Positions 45,506-56,221 are shown, counted from the first letter of the stretch. The stretch: 60,227 bases of DNA from an uncultured Geobacteraceae bacterium (GCA_903876875.1 CAIRBT010000081.1:1-60227); one strand, 5' to 3'. Numbers and translations are program-made. Notes: a model not told the origin generated them from the sequence alone.

Positions 45506-47617
45506 TCAGTCGGTCAGGCGCCAGGCCGTCAGCTGAGCGATAGTATGCTGGAACTTGCGCCCCGTTTCCCGTATCACAAACGGCACGTCACGGGGTTCAC
45601 CAATCATCTGGAAATGGGGTTTCAGGGTTTCCTTGAGCCCCTCCAGTGACCATACCGGTTCACCCGCATCCCGGTACCCCCCCAGCCATTCCTCTTTTTT
45701 GGTAAAATCCTCCAACCAGGTATAGGGAGAGGTGAGAATCAGCACCGCTCCCCGGTTCATCCGGGTGTGGATCGTTGTCAGGAAGCTGCGGGGGGAATAG
45801 AGTCGATCAATGAGATTGGCCGCCAGTACCAGATCGTAACCCCGGAATTTTTCCGGCAGGTTGCAGGCGTCTCCCTGATAAAACTCCACCCGATTACGAA
45901 TTTCCGCCAATTCCAGTTTATCAAGACCAACTTCATGATAAGAAACAATATCCCCCTCTTCGGGCAGGGTATAGCGCAGATACCCCTCCTCCTGCATCCG
46001 GGCTGCCAAGCGGAAGAAGCGGGTTGAAAAATCCACGCCGGTCACCTTCTCGAACCCCTTCCGCGCCAGTTCAAACGAAGCCCTTCCGAGGGCACAACCG
46101 AGGTCAAGGGCATGACCGGTGCCGTTTGCATCCAGATAACCATGGGCAATGGCGGCACAGGTGGCCGGAAAATTCGCCACACCAAAGCGCTCCGGCCCAT
46201 AGTGAGCATCACAATATTGGGACGTCAGGGCATCGCTTTCGTACTGATCGTCGTGGATCGGCACCGGTGCCGAACTCTCGATATAGCGGAAACCGGCGTG
46301 CTGATAGAAATGACGCCGGAAGGCATAACGGGCATCCCGGGTGGCCTCATTACCGGTGGAGATCCACGAGCCCCCCTTAATCAGGTTATGGCGGGTGTCA
46401 AAGGTCGGCGTTGAGAAATCATCGTACCAGGGATGAACGGCAAAACCATGGAACGGATAGATCGGAGTTTCGGTCCATTGCCAGACATTGCCGATAACAT
46501 CACAAAAGTCTCCGGTTCTGAAGCGATCAACCGGACAGGAGGAGCTCCAATACTCAAGATTGATGTTGCCGGGAGCCGTATCCCACCCGGGCTGATCCGA
46601 CAAGCCGCTGATATCCCGCAACCGGCTCCATTCATCTTCGCTCGGCAATCTGATTGGAGTGCCACACCGGGCGGCTTTCCAATTACAGAACGCCTTGGCC
46701 TCCAGGCAATTGACCTCCACCGGCCAGTTCCAGGGCATCGGAATTTCACTGGCCATGGTACGCAGCTTCCAGCCATCGTTTCCCGTGATCCAGAAAAGCG
46801 GGTAACCGGCCTCTTTAAAACAGCGCCACTGCCACCCTTCCTCACTCCACCACTGCTGTTCGGCATACCCCCCGGCTACAACGAATTCGAGAAACTCACG
46901 GTTGGAGGTAAGATACTCTGCCGCACTGAAAGCGGCAACGTCCGCACGGTACTTTCCGTACTCGTTATCCCAGCCGTAGAGCGGATGTTCCCTCCCTTTG
47001 CCCAGGTTCACCGCCCCCCCCGTCACCTTCACCAACCGATTGACAGGCGGCTCCCCCTGTTCGGTGCAGATTGGCCACTGCGGCAGCTGCCGAACCCGCT
47101 CAAGGGGAAGTTGTCGAATCAGCACCGACGACGTTTCCAGATGGATGCGTTGATGTTCAATCCCCATCATAATCCCCCACAGCGGGCTTTCCCAACCGAT
47201 GGGCAGCGTCAGCGGCAGCTCCCGGATCAGGCGGTCAATCAGGACGCGCACCTGGTACCGGTATTCCCGAACCTCGTCGCAGGTGGGCCAGTCGTAGTGG
47301 GCTTCATTAAGATCATCCCAAGACATTTCATCGACCCCCACGGCAAACATCGATTCAAAGCGGGGATTGATGCGTTTTTCAATGACATGGGCAATGGTCA
47401 GCTTATTGATATAAAAGGTTGCCGTATGACCGAAATAAAAAATCAACGGATGCCTGAGCCGGTCGGCACGCAGATAAAAGCTACCATCATCGGCCAGCGT
47501 ATCGTAGATACGTTCGTCAATCTCGAAGGTGGCATGAAAATAAGCCAGTATTTCAGCACGTTTCTGTTCAGGCTCCCCTTCGTTCAGGATAATTGTATGT
47601 GGTGAGCACGGTTCCAT
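45506..47617 (-). CDS. ovoA: Ovothiol synthase OvoA (5-histidylcysteine sulfoxide synthase with methyltransferase domain)
   Basis: This 703-aa protein has the full OvoA layout: an N-terminal DinB-like domain with iron ligands H64 and H155-x3-H159 (IEHQRIHLE), a formylglycine-generating-type sulfatase-modifying domain (about 200-450, WNWPVEVNCLEAKAFCNWKA and DVIGNVWQWTETP), and a C-terminal SAM methyltransferase (ALDLGCALGRASFEL). OvoA joins histidine and cysteine using O2 and then methylates, giving the antioxidant ovothiol. AGGAGG precedes the ATG. A C-S lyase (OvoB) is not nearby. It is divergent from metH. Confidence 0.92.
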   Translation of the reverse strand: MEPCSPHTIILNEGEPEQKRAEILAYFHATFEIDERIYDTLADDGSFYLRADRLRHPLIFYFGHTATFYINKLTIAHVIEKRINPRFESMFAVGVDEMSWDDLNEAHYDWPTCDEVREYRYQVRVLIDRLIRELPLTLPIGWESPLWGIMMGIEHQRIHLETSSVLIRQLPLERVRQLPQWPICTEQGEPPVNRLVKVTGGAVNLGKGREHPLYGWDNEYGKYRADVAAFSAAEYLTSNREFLEFVVAGGYAEQQWWSEEGWQWRCFKEAGYPLFWITGNDGWKLRTMASEIPMPWNWPVEVNCLEAKAFCNWKAARCGTPIRLPSEDEWSRLRDISGLSDQPGWDTAPGNINLEYWSSSCPVDRFRTGDFCDVIGNVWQWTETPIYPFHGFAVHPWYDDFSTPTFDTRHNLIKGGSWISTGNEATRDARYAFRRHFYQHAGFRYIESSAPVPIHDDQYESDALTSQYCDAHYGPERFGVANFPATCAAIAHGYLDANGTGHALDLGCALGRASFELARKGFEKVTGVDFSTRFFRLAARMQEEGYLRYTLPEEGDIVSYHEVGLDKLELAEIRNRVEFYQGDACNLPEKFRGYDLVLAANLIDRLYSPRSFLTTIHTRMNRGAVLILTSPYTWLEDFTKKEEWLGGYRDAGEPVWSLEGLKETLKPHFQMIGEPRDVPFVIRETGRKFQHTIAQLTAWRLTD

Positions 47618-47655
47618 AGGGTTCCTCCTGAGGTACTGATGGTAACGCAGCGTAT

Positions 47656-47684
47656 TTTATGGCATCACCGGTTACACAAGTCAA
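47656..47684 (-). promoter_or_regulatory. Candidate sigma-70 promoter of ovoA
   Basis: On the minus strand, TTGACT (47679-47684), 17 bases and CATAAA (47656-47661), about 40 bases before the ATG. ATTGC and GCAAT form a small inverted repeat just upstream (47692-47707). Confidence 0.52.
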
Positions 47685-47842
47685 TAATTCTATTGCAAAG
47701 AAGCAATGAGCGTACAGACCCCGGAATGAAAAACCTCTTCATTTCATCACTAAAACAGACGTTTTGCAGGTGACATCGACCAACCGAGCATGTAATATCT
47801 GTTGTACATCACTGCAATCGAATCAACGTAAGGAGTTTTTCC

Positions 47843-50800
47843 ATGACACAAAGCATTATGACCGCCCTCACCGAGCGGATACTGGTTATCGACGGAGCCA
47901 TGGGCACCCAACTCCAGGCCCGGAACCTGACCGCCGGGGATTTTGGTGGTGCCGAATATGAGGGGTGTAATGAATATCTGGTAATGAGCCGTCCCGATGT
48001 CATTGAAGACGTCCACCGTGATTATCTGGCCGCCGGAGCCGATATCGTCGAATCAAACTCCTTTGGCTCGACGGATATCGTACTGGCCGAATACGGCCTT
48101 GAGGAGCAGGTCTTCGAACTGAACCGTCAGGCGGCTTTGATTGCCCGGCGTGCCTGCGATGCTTTTTCCACTCCGGACAAACCCCGCTGGGTCGCCGGTT
48201 CCATGGGACCGACTACCCGCACCATCTCGGTGACCGGCGGCGTCACCTTCCCCCAACTGGTGGAAGCGTTCCGGGGGCAGACCCTGGGTCTGCTGGCAGG
48301 AGGGGTTGATCTGCTGCTGCTTGAGACAGCTCAGGACACCCTCAACCTGAAGGCGGCGGCCGAAGGTATCCGTCTGGCCTTTGCCGAAGCGGGGAAACGG
48401 GTTCCGCTGATGGTCTCCGGCACCATTGAGCCGACCGGCACCATGCTGGCCGGTCAGGGGGTTGAGGCACTTTACACCAGCCTGGCCCACCTTGAAGAGA
48501 GCCTGGGACTGGTCAGCATCGGCCTCAACTGCGCCACCGGCCCCGAATTCATGACCGACCACCTGCGAACCCTTTCCGAACTGGCACACTGCCACGTATC
48601 GGTCTATCCGAACGCCGGACTTCCCGATGAAAACGGCCACTACGCCGAATCCCCCGACTCCCTGGCTGCCAAGCTGTCCCGTTTTGTGGACGAGGGGTGG
48701 CTTAACATCGTCGGCGGCTGCTGTGGCACAACTCCGGCACACATTGCCGCCATCGCCCGCATGGTGGCAGGCCGCCCCCCCCGGCGTCCCGCCACGACCA
48801 CCCGACGGGCGGTCTCTGGCATTGAAACCCTGGTCATAGAAAATGACGCCCGCCCCGTACTGGTGGGGGAACGCACCAACGTCATCGGCTCCCGCAAATT
48901 TAAAAACATGGTCATTGCCGAACAGTTTGAAGAGGGGGCAGAGATCGCCCGTGATCAGGTCAAGGGGGGGGCACAGGTCATTGATATCTGCGTGGCCAAT
49001 CCGGATCGGGATGAGCAGAGCGACATGATGCGGATGCTGGATTTCCTCCCCCGCAAGGTACGGGCACCGATCATGATTGATTCCACCGACCTGCAGGTCA
49101 TGGAGCAGTCACTCCAGCGGTTACAGGGAAAATGCCTCATAAACTCCATTAACCTGGAGGATGGCGAGGAGCGTTTTGCCCGGGTGGCTTCGCTGATTCA
49201 TCGTTACGGTGCCTCCGTGGTAGTGGGATGCATTGATGAAGACCCCCAGCATGGCATGGCGGTCACCCGGGAGCGGAAACTGGCGGTAGCCCGCCGTTCT
49301 TACGACCTGCTGGTCACAACCCATGGCATCAGCCCGGAAGACATCATCTTCGATCCGCTGGTTTTTCCGGTCGGCAGTGGTGATGCCACCTATATCGGTT
49401 CGGCGGTGGAAACCATCGAAGGGGTGCGACTGATCTCGGCAGAGTTCCCCCGTTGCAGCACCATTCTCGGCATCTCCAACGTTTCCTTTGGCCTTCCCCA
49501 GGCGGGACGGGAAGTACTCAACGCCGTCTTCATCCACCACTGCGTCAAGGCGGGGCTCACCTATGCCATTGTCAACACCGAGAAGCTGGAACGGTACGCA
49601 TCGCTGCCCGCCGAAGAGCTGCAACTGGCGGAGGATCTGCTTTTCTGGCGGGGTGCCGACCCGGTGGCAGCGTTTGCGGCGGCATTTCGTGATAAGAAGC
49701 AGACCGTTCGCAGTTCAGTGGCCGAACTTCCCCTCGATGAACGGCTCCCCCGCTACATCATTGAAGGGACCAAAAACGGTCTGACCACCGATCTTGATGC
49801 CGTACTGGCCCGGGGAGACAGGCCACTGGAGATCATCAACGGGCCACTCATGGCCGGCATGGCCGAAGTGGGACGGCTATTCAACGATAATCAGCTGATC
49901 GTGGCCGAAGTGCTGCAATCAGCCGAAGCCATGAAGGCGGCAGTCGCCCATCTGGAGCCGCACCTTGAAAAGGGAGAGACCTCCAGCAAGGGTAAAATGC
50001 TGCTGGCTACGGTCAAGGGAGATGTACACGACATCGGGAAAAATCTGGTGGAAATCATCCTCTCCAACAACGGCTTTGAGGTGATAAACCTCGGCATCAA
50101 GGTCGGCCCCGAAACCCTCATCGAAGCGGCCCGGCGGGAAAAACCGGATTTCATCGGCCTTTCGGGACTGCTGGTAAAAAGCGCTCTCCAGATGGCGACC
50201 ACCGCAGCCGACCTCAAGGCGGCCGGTATTGCGGTGCCCCTGATGGTCGGTGGTGCCGCACTCTCCCGTAATTTTGCCGACAGCCGCATTGCCCCCCACT
50301 ACGACGGAGCGGTCCTGTACGCCAAAGATGCCATGGCAGGCCTGGAACTGGCCAACCAACTGTTCGATCCGACTTCACGGGAAAAACTTCTCTCCGAACT
50401 GGCTACCCGGCAGGCCGGGGTGGTTTCCCCCTCCAGTCGAAAAGAGGCGGTGGTTTCGGGAGACAACAACGGGAGGAGATCCGCACTCCGTGCCGACGTG
50501 TCGGTGCCATCTCCCCCTGATTTCGAAGGTCATACTATCCGTGACATTCCGCTCCATCAGGTGACCCCCTTCCTCAACCGTCAGATGCTCTACAGCAAGC
50601 ATCTGGGCTTGAGCGGGGCGGTGGACAAGCTACTGGCCGCCGGCGATGAAAAGGCACTCAAGCTACACAGTACCGTTAATGACATGCTGGAACGTATTAC
50701 CCGTGACAACCTGCTCCAACCCCAGGCGCTCTACCGGTTCTACCCAGCCAACAGCGAGGGCAACCAGATCATTTTCTACAAGCCGTCGGCACCCGACCAG

Positions 50801-51304
50801 GAACTGCTCCGCATCGACTTCCCCCGGCAGTCTGCCGGAGAGCGACTCTGCGTCGCCGACTTTGTCCGCCCCCTCTCCGGTTGCGTGAAGGACAATCTGG
50901 CACTCTTTGTGGTCACCTGTGGTCAGGGGGTACGAAGCCAGGCCGAAGAGATGAAACAGGCAGGAGATTACCTCAACTCCCATCTTCTGCAAGCGGTGGC
51001 GCTGGAACTGGCCGAGGCCACGGCGGAGTTTCTCCACCGCCGCATCCGCACCTCCTGGGGTATCATCGATGATCCGGCCCTGACCATGAAGCAGCTTTTC
51101 AACGCCGACTACCACGGTATCCGCGTTTCATTCGGCTATCCGGCCTGCCCGGAACTTTCCGACCAGCGCACACTCTTCTCATTACTGAAACCGGAGGCCA
51201 TCGGGGTGCAGTTGACAGACGGTGACATGATGGATCCGGAGGCAAGTATCTCGGCTCTGGTATTCCACCATCCCGAGGGGCGTTACTTTGATGTAACCCG
51301 CTGA
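47843..51304 (+). CDS. metH: Cobalamin-dependent methionine synthase
   Basis: MetH transfers a methyl group from methyltetrahydrofolate to homocysteine. The 1,153-aa protein has all modules in order: homocysteine domain (DGAMGTQLQ and the zinc Cys pair in GGCCGTTP), pterin-binding domain ([14 protein letters not shown]), cap, B12 domain with the axial His in DVHDIGKNL near residue 727, and an activation domain with the AdoMet motif [18 protein letters not shown] precedes the ATG. No cobalamin riboswitch was recognised in the 225-base upstream gap. A strong bidirectional terminator follows. Confidence 0.97.
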   Translation: MTQSIMTALTERILVIDGAMGTQLQARNLTAGDFGGAEYEGCNEYLVMSRPDVIEDVHRDYLAAGADIVESNSFGSTDIVLAEYGLEEQVFELNRQAALIARRACDAFSTPDKPRWVAGSMGPTTRTISVTGGVTFPQLVEAFRGQTLGLLAGGVDLLLLETAQDTLNLKAAAEGIRLAFAEAGKRVPLMVSGTIEPTGTMLAGQGVEALYTSLAHLEESLGLVSIGLNCATGPEFMTDHLRTLSELAHCHVSVYPNAGLPDENGHYAESPDSLAAKLSRFVDEGWLNIVGGCCGTTPAHIAAIARMVAGRPPRRPATTTRRAVSGIETLVIENDARPVLVGERTNVIGSRKFKNMVIAEQFEEGAEIARDQVKGGAQVIDICVANPDRDEQSDMMRMLDFLPRKVRAPIMIDSTDLQVMEQSLQRLQGKCLINSINLEDGEERFARVASLIHRYGASVVVGCIDEDPQHGMAVTRERKLAVARRSYDLLVTTHGISPEDIIFDPLVFPVGSGDATYIGSAVETIEGVRLISAEFPRCSTILGISNVSFGLPQAGREVLNAVFIHHCVKAGLTYAIVNTEKLERYASLPAEELQLAEDLLFWRGADPVAAFAAAFRDKKQTVRSSVAELPLDERLPRYIIEGTKNGLTTDLDAVLARGDRPLEIINGPLMAGMAEVGRLFNDNQLIVAEVLQSAEAMKAAVAHLEPHLEKGETSSKGKMLLATVKGDVHDIGKNLVEIILSNNGFEVINLGIKVGPETLIEAARREKPDFIGLSGLLVKSALQMATTAADLKAAGIAVPLMVGGAALSRNFADSRIAPHYDGAVLYAKDAMAGLELANQLFDPTSREKLLSELATRQAGVVSPSSRKEAVVSGDNNGRRSALRADVSVPSPPDFEGHTIRDIPLHQVTPFLNRQMLYSKHLGLSGAVDKLLAAGDEKALKLHSTVNDMLERITRDNLLQPQALYRFYPANSEGNQIIFYKPSAPDQELLRIDFPRQSAGERLCVADFVRPLSGCVKDNLALFVVTCGQGVRSQAEEMKQAGDYLNSHLLQAVALELAEATAEFLHRRIRTSWGIIDDPALTMKQLFNADYHGIRVSFGYPACPELSDQRTLFSLLKPEAIGVQLTDGDMMDPEASISALVFHHPEGRYFDVTR

Positions 51305-51321
51305 GTCCTGTTTGCAGACAT

Positions 51322-51368
51322 AAAAGAGCCCCCACTGACATATCATATGCAGTGGGGGCTCTTTTATT
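51322..51368. terminator. Bidirectional terminator between metH and the heptaheme cytochrome gene
   Basis: A 16-bp stem (AAAAGAGCCCCCACTG with CAGTGGGGGCTCTTTT) around a 12-base loop supplies A- and T-runs on both sides, serving the two convergent genes. Confidence 0.9.
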
Positions 51369-51394
51369 GTGGCACCATAAATCCTGGTGGGAAA

Positions 51395-52069
51395 CTATTT
51401 TCTTTCATACCCCAGAGCATCATGACAGCTCACGGTGCAATTGCCTCCTTTCGGAGCGGCGGTATAGGTCAGAGTAACCGCATCCTTGCCATTCATCCCC
51501 TTGGGACGCAGCAAATGCGGTTGACTGCTCGCATGCTGATCATGGCAGGCGAGGCAGGGGATGGCATTTTTCCCCGCGTGTACGTTGTGCAGGTTCTGCG
51601 TCCCTTCACGGAAACCGGTAACGGTTGACGTTTCTTTCTGATCCACCAGGCTCCGGTTATGGCAGGTAAAGCAGAGGTCCGGCGCCAAGGTTTTCAAGAG
51701 GTTTTTATTGGAAGCACTATGGGGCAGATGGCACCCGATACATTCAACCGCTTCAATGGCAGGATGCACGCTCGTCTTGCCTGCCTGACTCTCGTGGCAC
51801 TCACTACAGAGCTTTGCACTCTTATCCTTGACGGCATAGATGGTGGCATCATTTTGATGATCACCGCCGGTCGCCTTATGACAGGGGGTACATTCCTTCT
51901 CGGCGAGGGCATCGTGAATAAAAGCACCGCTCACTTTGCTCTTGTGACAGGAAGCGCAGGGTTTTCCGGTGACCTTATCCAGCGTACCGCCGGATTCGGC
52001 CTGACAATTTACCGCAACAGCAAGAGCTACCAGAAAAACAGACGTCACTCTACCGAATAAAGACATCAT
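51395..52069 (-). CDS. Multiheme (probably seven-heme) periplasmic c-type cytochrome
   Basis: This 224-aa exported protein has a signal peptide (SVFLVALAVAVNCQA). Six CXXCH sites are present (CASCH, CTPCH, CSECH, CIGCH, CFTCH, CLACH), plus one unusual CX3CH (CTVSCH) near the C-terminus. Doubled patterns such as CIGCHLPHSA and CLACHDQHAS resemble doubled-CXXCH cytochromes. It probably moves electrons in the periplasm. Two ATG codons are adjacent (52069 and 52066). It is a single gene, convergent with metH. Confidence 0.88.
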   Translation of the reverse strand: MMSLFGRVTSVFLVALAVAVNCQAESGGTLDKVTGKPCASCHKSKVSGAFIHDALAEKECTPCHKATGGDHQNDATIYAVKDKSAKLCSECHESQAGKTSVHPAIEAVECIGCHLPHSASNKNLLKTLAPDLCFTCHNRSLVDQKETSTVTGFREGTQNLHNVHAGKNAIPCLACHDQHASSQPHLLRPKGMNGKDAVTLTYTAAPKGGNCTVSCHDALGYERK

Positions 52070-52175
52070 ATGCCATCCTTAAAAATTGAATTAGACACCG
52101 CTCTTAATACTAATCAATATTCATCGAATTGCAAAGAAGAAAATTATGTTCACCAAAATAGCACCCGGCTTTCCC

Positions 52176-53822
52176 CTACACCTTGGCTAAGATTTTGAGC
52201 AGATGGGGCACCATCTGCTTCTTTCGGGACATGACATTTTTCAGTTCATAGAGATGGGGCTCCAACTGGGGATACTCCATCACATGGGCAATGCGGGTAT
52301 GCCCCTCAACCAGAAAAAGGGTGGTCTCCGTGGTAATATCGGTCACCATCAACCCGGCAATGAACAGATTATCGCGCCGTTTTTCCTCCGCCAGGGCGTC
52401 CAGCAATCCTTCCTTCATGGCATGGAACTCTTCAAAACCGATCACTTCCACCTGCCCCAGTCCGATGCTGTATTTTTCATGGGTAAACAGCTTAAAGTCC
52501 GCAGTAACAATTTTCTCAAAGGAGCCGTAGTTTTTCAGGGAACTACTGGCGGCAAAGATATCCCGGCCAAAATCGGCGGCCACCAGACCGGATCGCTCCT
52601 CCAGCCAGAGCACCGCCTGCTGGTCGGCTGCGGTGGTAGTCGGTGACTTGAGGATGACCGTATCGGACAGGATACCGGCCAGCAGCAGTGCAGCAATCTT
52701 CTGTTCCGGCTCCACCCCCCACTCACGGTAACGGCGCGCCACCAGGGTGCAGGTACTCCCCACCGGTGAGGTGGTAAAGGAGATCGGGCTGTTTGAATGA
52801 GTGTTACCCAGCTTGTGATGATCAATCACCTCAACGATTTCAACCGCTTCGGCACCCGGCACCGCCTGCCCCAGTTCGTTATGATCCATCAGGATCAAAT
52901 TATAGGGAAGCGGGGCGAGCAGTGAGGATTTGGTTGCCACCCCGGCCAAGGTGCCGTCCCCCTCCAGGGCCAGTACGGCCGGGATATTGGTGCCGAGCAG
53001 TTTCTGCCGCAGTGCCGCCAATGATTTATCCACACCGATATCGGCAAACTCTCCGTCAGCCAGGCATCCAACCGGCGTGGAAAGACGCGCCAACCAGGCC
53101 GCCGTTGCCGTATCGTGGGAGGTCAGCAGCACGATAACCCCCTGTTTCTGAGCCATTTCCAGCAGCCCATCCTCAAGGGAATGCCCCCCGGTGATGACCA
53201 GCATGCGAACGCCCCGTTCAATGGCCGCCTGCTGGATGGTGCGCCGGTTACCAGTCATGACCATCAGCTTGCCCGGCTCATAGCCGTCAATCCTGCTGGT
53301 AAAGGACTCCTCTTTCATCGCTCCGATAAACAGATTCAGGGTAAGGGGGGCAGAAATATCCCCCTCGGTCAGGTAATGACCGGCCAGGGTTCGGGCAATA
53401 CTCCGGGAAGTAACGGTAACCTGGCGCATTTTATCGTGGCTTGGCAGCAGATAGCTCTCCGAAAGCCTGAGCAGCGACAGAATTCCGCAGGGGCGCCGTT
53501 CTTCATCAATCACCGGCAGTACCCGTACTCCGCTCTTGTTAAACAGCTCCAACGCCTCATAGGCGGAAGCAGACCGGTCAACCGTAATCGGCTGCCGCTT
53601 CAGGGTATCACGAACCTTGGGATGAACATCGGCGAGAAAATACGGTTCGGCGATACCAAGGCGATCAAGGATGTAACGGGTTTGGGGGTTCGGGGCACCA
53701 GCCATGGCGGCAATGACATGATTCTCTCCCCGTGCCTGCTTCAGTGCAGCATAGCCGATTGCCGAAGCGATGGAGTCGGTATCCGGATTACGATGGCCGA
53801 TAACATAGGTTGTTTTATTCAT
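52176..53822 (-). CDS. ppaC: CBS/DRTGG-regulated manganese-dependent inorganic pyrophosphatase (DHH family)
   Basis: This 548-aa protein hydrolyses pyrophosphate. Catalytic motifs are VIGHRNPDTDSIASAIGYA, MDHNELGQ, EVIDHHKLG and SPVGSTCTLVA. Between the first and second lie two CBS motifs split by a DRTGG-like domain (about residues 65-300). In this family CBS domains bind AMP, ADP or diadenosine polyphosphates and tune activity to energy state. The open frame extends to 54200 into rsgA, but ATG 53822 fits the family N-terminus. It lies 31 bases after rsgA. Confidence 0.95.
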   Translation of the reverse strand: MNKTTYVIGHRNPDTDSIASAIGYAALKQARGENHVIAAMAGAPNPQTRYILDRLGIAEPYFLADVHPKVRDTLKRQPITVDRSASAYEALELFNKSGVRVLPVIDEERRPCGILSLLRLSESYLLPSHDKMRQVTVTSRSIARTLAGHYLTEGDISAPLTLNLFIGAMKEESFTSRIDGYEPGKLMVMTGNRRTIQQAAIERGVRMLVITGGHSLEDGLLEMAQKQGVIVLLTSHDTATAAWLARLSTPVGCLADGEFADIGVDKSLAALRQKLLGTNIPAVLALEGDGTLAGVATKSSLLAPLPYNLILMDHNELGQAVPGAEAVEIVEVIDHHKLGNTHSNSPISFTTSPVGSTCTLVARRYREWGVEPEQKIAALLLAGILSDTVILKSPTTTAADQQAVLWLEERSGLVAADFGRDIFAASSSLKNYGSFEKIVTADFKLFTHEKYSIGLGQVEVIGFEEFHAMKEGLLDALAEEKRRDNLFIAGLMVTDITTETTLFLVEGHTRIAHVMEYPQLEPHLYELKNVMSRKKQMVPHLLKILAKV

Positions 53823-53853
53823 AAGCGCCTCTCTACGAAAGGGTAATAAGGGA

Positions 53854-54756
53854 CTATTTGTTTTTCCAATCCCTGCTCCGTGCATCAAATTGCAGAGTTT
53901 CAACTTCTCCCAGTATTTCCATATAGGTATCATACCGCTCCGCCGGAATAACTCCCTGCTCCACCAGGGAAAGCACGGCACACCCCGGTTCGGTACGATG
54001 ACGACAGTTGCGAAACTTGCAGGCATGATCCCGATGTTCTTCAAAGCCGGGAAAATGTTCTGCCAACTCTTCAACGGTAATATCCACCAGCCCGAAATCC
54101 CGGAACCCGGGGGTGTCCACCAATTCCCCCCCTCCTGCCAGGGCATGCAGAGTGGAGACCGTCGTGGTGTGACGCCCCATGCTCCGGTACTCGCTGACAC
54201 TTCCCACTTTCAGATCGATATCGGGACAAAGTGCATTGAGCAGCGAACTCTTGCCAACCCCGGTGGTTCCGACAAAAGCTCCCCGGTGCCCCTCACTGAA
54301 AAACGTTTCCAGGGGGACAAGGCCGCTTTGCAAGACCACGCTGACCGGAAAGATAGAGACTGAAGAGCCATAGAGCCGTTCAAGATCAGCCAGAAGCTCG
54401 GCAGTGCCCTCCAGATCACATTTATTCACCACCAGAAACGGCTGCAAGAGAGCCGAGCGGGCAGCAACGATGGCCCGATCTATAAAGCCCCCCGGCGACA
54501 GGGGAGCCACGACAATACCAAGAACATCAAGGTTTGCCGCCACCAGATGGATCCCCCCACGGGCATCCCTCCGCTGCAATTCGGTACGCCGGGGGAGCCG
54601 CTTCAGCAGGTCACCAGTAACAACAACGGAGTCGCCAACCACATGGCCGGAGTTACGCTTAACCCGTACCATGCGACGTGCCCCGTTATCGAACAGCACC
54701 TCCACCGAAATTCCGTGATGGGCGACAATCAGACCGTTTGGTGTGAAACTGTTCAT
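53854..54756 (-). CDS. rsgA: Ribosome small subunit-dependent GTPase A
   Basis: RsgA is a circularly permuted GTPase that matures the 30S subunit. The 300-aa protein has an N-terminal OB fold, the G4 motif VVNKCDLEG, G1 GTTGVGKSSLLNAL, G3 DTPGF, and a zinc motif CKFRNCRHRTEPGC. The open frame reaches 54831. ATG 54756 (MNSFTPNGLIVAHHG) has GGGAAG upstream and matches the OB-fold start; ATG 54771 is possible. It is co-transcribed with the pyrophosphatase gene. Confidence 0.94.
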   Translation of the reverse strand: MNSFTPNGLIVAHHGISVEVLFDNGARRMVRVKRNSGHVVGDSVVVTGDLLKRLPRRTELQRRDARGGIHLVAANLDVLGIVVAPLSPGGFIDRAIVAARSALLQPFLVVNKCDLEGTAELLADLERLYGSSVSIFPVSVVLQSGLVPLETFFSEGHRGAFVGTTGVGKSSLLNALCPDIDLKVGSVSEYRSMGRHTTTVSTLHALAGGGELVDTPGFRDFGLVDITVEELAEHFPGFEEHRDHACKFRNCRHRTEPGCAVLSLVEQGVIPAERYDTYMEILGEVETLQFDARSRDWKNK

Positions 54757-54902
54757 GTGGTGGCTTCCCATGGTACTCTTCATCGTAGAGTGACTTGACA
54801 GCAGGCAACAAATCCCGCATACATTCGACACACCGTAGCACAGCCGGAAGAATCAAGCTATAGTCTATACGAACCGACTACATGTTTAACAGGAATTAAC
54901 CG

Positions 54903-55889
54903 ATGTCAGAGAATAACCACCCGTTTCTGCGCCTTACCCCCTCCTTTGTCATGGACGCCGTCGAATCCCTCGGATACCGGTGTGATGGTCGTATTTTTGC
55001 CCTCAACAGTTATGAAAATCGCGTCTATCAGGTTGGCATTGATGAGGCACTACCGCTGATAGCCAAGTTTTATCGGCCGGGGAGGTGGAGCAGGGAGCAG
55101 ATACGCGAGGAGCATGAGTTCTGTGCCGAACTTGTCGAGCAGGAACTGCCCATCGTGGCACCGCTGAAAAACCCGGACGGCTCGACCCTCTGCGACTATG
55201 ACCAGTTCATGTTCGCCCTCTACCCCCGTCAGGGGGGGCATGCTCCCGAGTTCGACAATCTGGGCAACCTGAAAATTCTGGGACGGCTCTTGGCACGTAT
55301 CCATGCCATCGGTGCGGTTCGCCCCTTTCGGGAACGGCCGGTACTGGATCTCCAGAGTTTTGGCACCGCCAGCGTGCAACTGATTGAGGAAAAATTCATA
55401 CCCGATGAATACCGGGCAAGTTATTGTGCCGTCACCGGGCAGCTTCTTGAAGAAATAGCCGCCATTTTCCACGAAGTCGGGTCGGTTCGAGCCATTAGAA
55501 CCCACGGGGACTGTCATGCCGGTAACATCCTCTGGCGTGATAACGCACCCCATTTTGTTGACTTTGACGATGCCCGCACGGCACCGGCCGTGCAGGATTT
55601 CTGGATGATGTTTTCCGGCGAACGCCCCCGGCAGTTGGCACAACTTGATTCACTATTGGAAGGATACCGGGAGTTCAACGATTTTGACCCACGGGAACTG
55701 CGGCTCATCGAACCGCTCAGAACCCTGCGCATGCTCCACTACAGTGCCTGGCTGGCCCGACGCTGGCAGGACCCGCTCTTTCCTCATACATTTTTCTGGT
55801 TCAACACCACCCGTTACTGGGGAGAGCATATTCTGGAGCTGCGGGAACAGCTGGCCGCACTGCGGGAACCGGCACTGGAAATACTATAA
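54903..55889 (+). CDS. srkA: Stress response kinase A (SrkA/YihE family)
   Basis: This 328-aa aminoglycoside-phosphotransferase-like Ser/Thr kinase includes YENRVYQVG near the nucleotide site, the ATP-binding Lys in LIAKFYRPGRWS, the catalytic loop HGDCHAGNILW and the metal-binding VDFDDA. In E. coli SrkA protects against stress-induced death involving MazF; targets here are unknown. AGGA precedes the ATG. It is divergent from rsgA. Confidence 0.92.
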   Translation: MSENNHPFLRLTPSFVMDAVESLGYRCDGRIFALNSYENRVYQVGIDEALPLIAKFYRPGRWSREQIREEHEFCAELVEQELPIVAPLKNPDGSTLCDYDQFMFALYPRQGGHAPEFDNLGNLKILGRLLARIHAIGAVRPFRERPVLDLQSFGTASVQLIEEKFIPDEYRASYCAVTGQLLEEIAAIFHEVGSVRAIRTHGDCHAGNILWRDNAPHFVDFDDARTAPAVQDFWMMFSGERPRQLAQLDSLLEGYREFNDFDPRELRLIEPLRTLRMLHYSAWLARRWQDPLFPHTFFWFNTTRYWGEHILELREQLAALREPALEIL

Positions 55890-55930
55890 TTATTAAAAAA
55901 TGAATCCACTTCAATGGTATCGAGGTGACT

Positions 55931-56221
55931 ATGGATGGCATTATTACGTTGGCTGTACAGTGGCTTGAGGGAACCAAGAGAAATGACGACAACGCGGTAC
56001 AGATGCATATCGTGGAATGCCTGCTTGCCGAAATTGAACGGCTCGATACAAAAAATGACACGCTGAGGAGTGAGTTGCAGAGAGTAAAAGAGGTGCAGGC
56101 TGAAGAACTGCGACACAGTGTGGCGGAAGAGTGTGCCGTTATCTGTGAGACGGCCGACTACTCGCTCCGCAGCTACGGATGCGCCGGGGAGATTCGGAAG
56201 CACTTCGGTTTGGCGATCTGA
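55931..56221 (+). CDS. Small hypothetical protein with coiled coil
   Basis: I do not recognise this 96-aa protein. It has a helical N-terminus (LAVQWLEGTKRNDDN), a central coiled coil (about residues 30-65, IERLDTKNDTLRSELQRV) and a C-terminal segment with three Cys ending in GEIRKHFGLAI. The GTG at 55925 lies inside GAGGTG, which is the likely ribosome-binding site for ATG 55931. It follows srkA by 41 bases and may be co-transcribed. Confidence 0.6.
   Translation: MDGIITLAVQWLEGTKRNDDNAVQMHIVECLLAEIERLDTKNDTLRSELQRVKEVQAEELRHSVAEECAVICETADYSLRSYGCAGEIRKHFGLAI

Noticed and set aside
47618-47842. Cobalamin or SAM riboswitch before metH
   Set aside because: I found no B12-box-like or SAM-riboswitch-like pattern in this short region.
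53823-54200. Extended pyrophosphatase frame
   Set aside because: It overlaps rsgA; MNKTTYVIGHRNPDTD is the family start.
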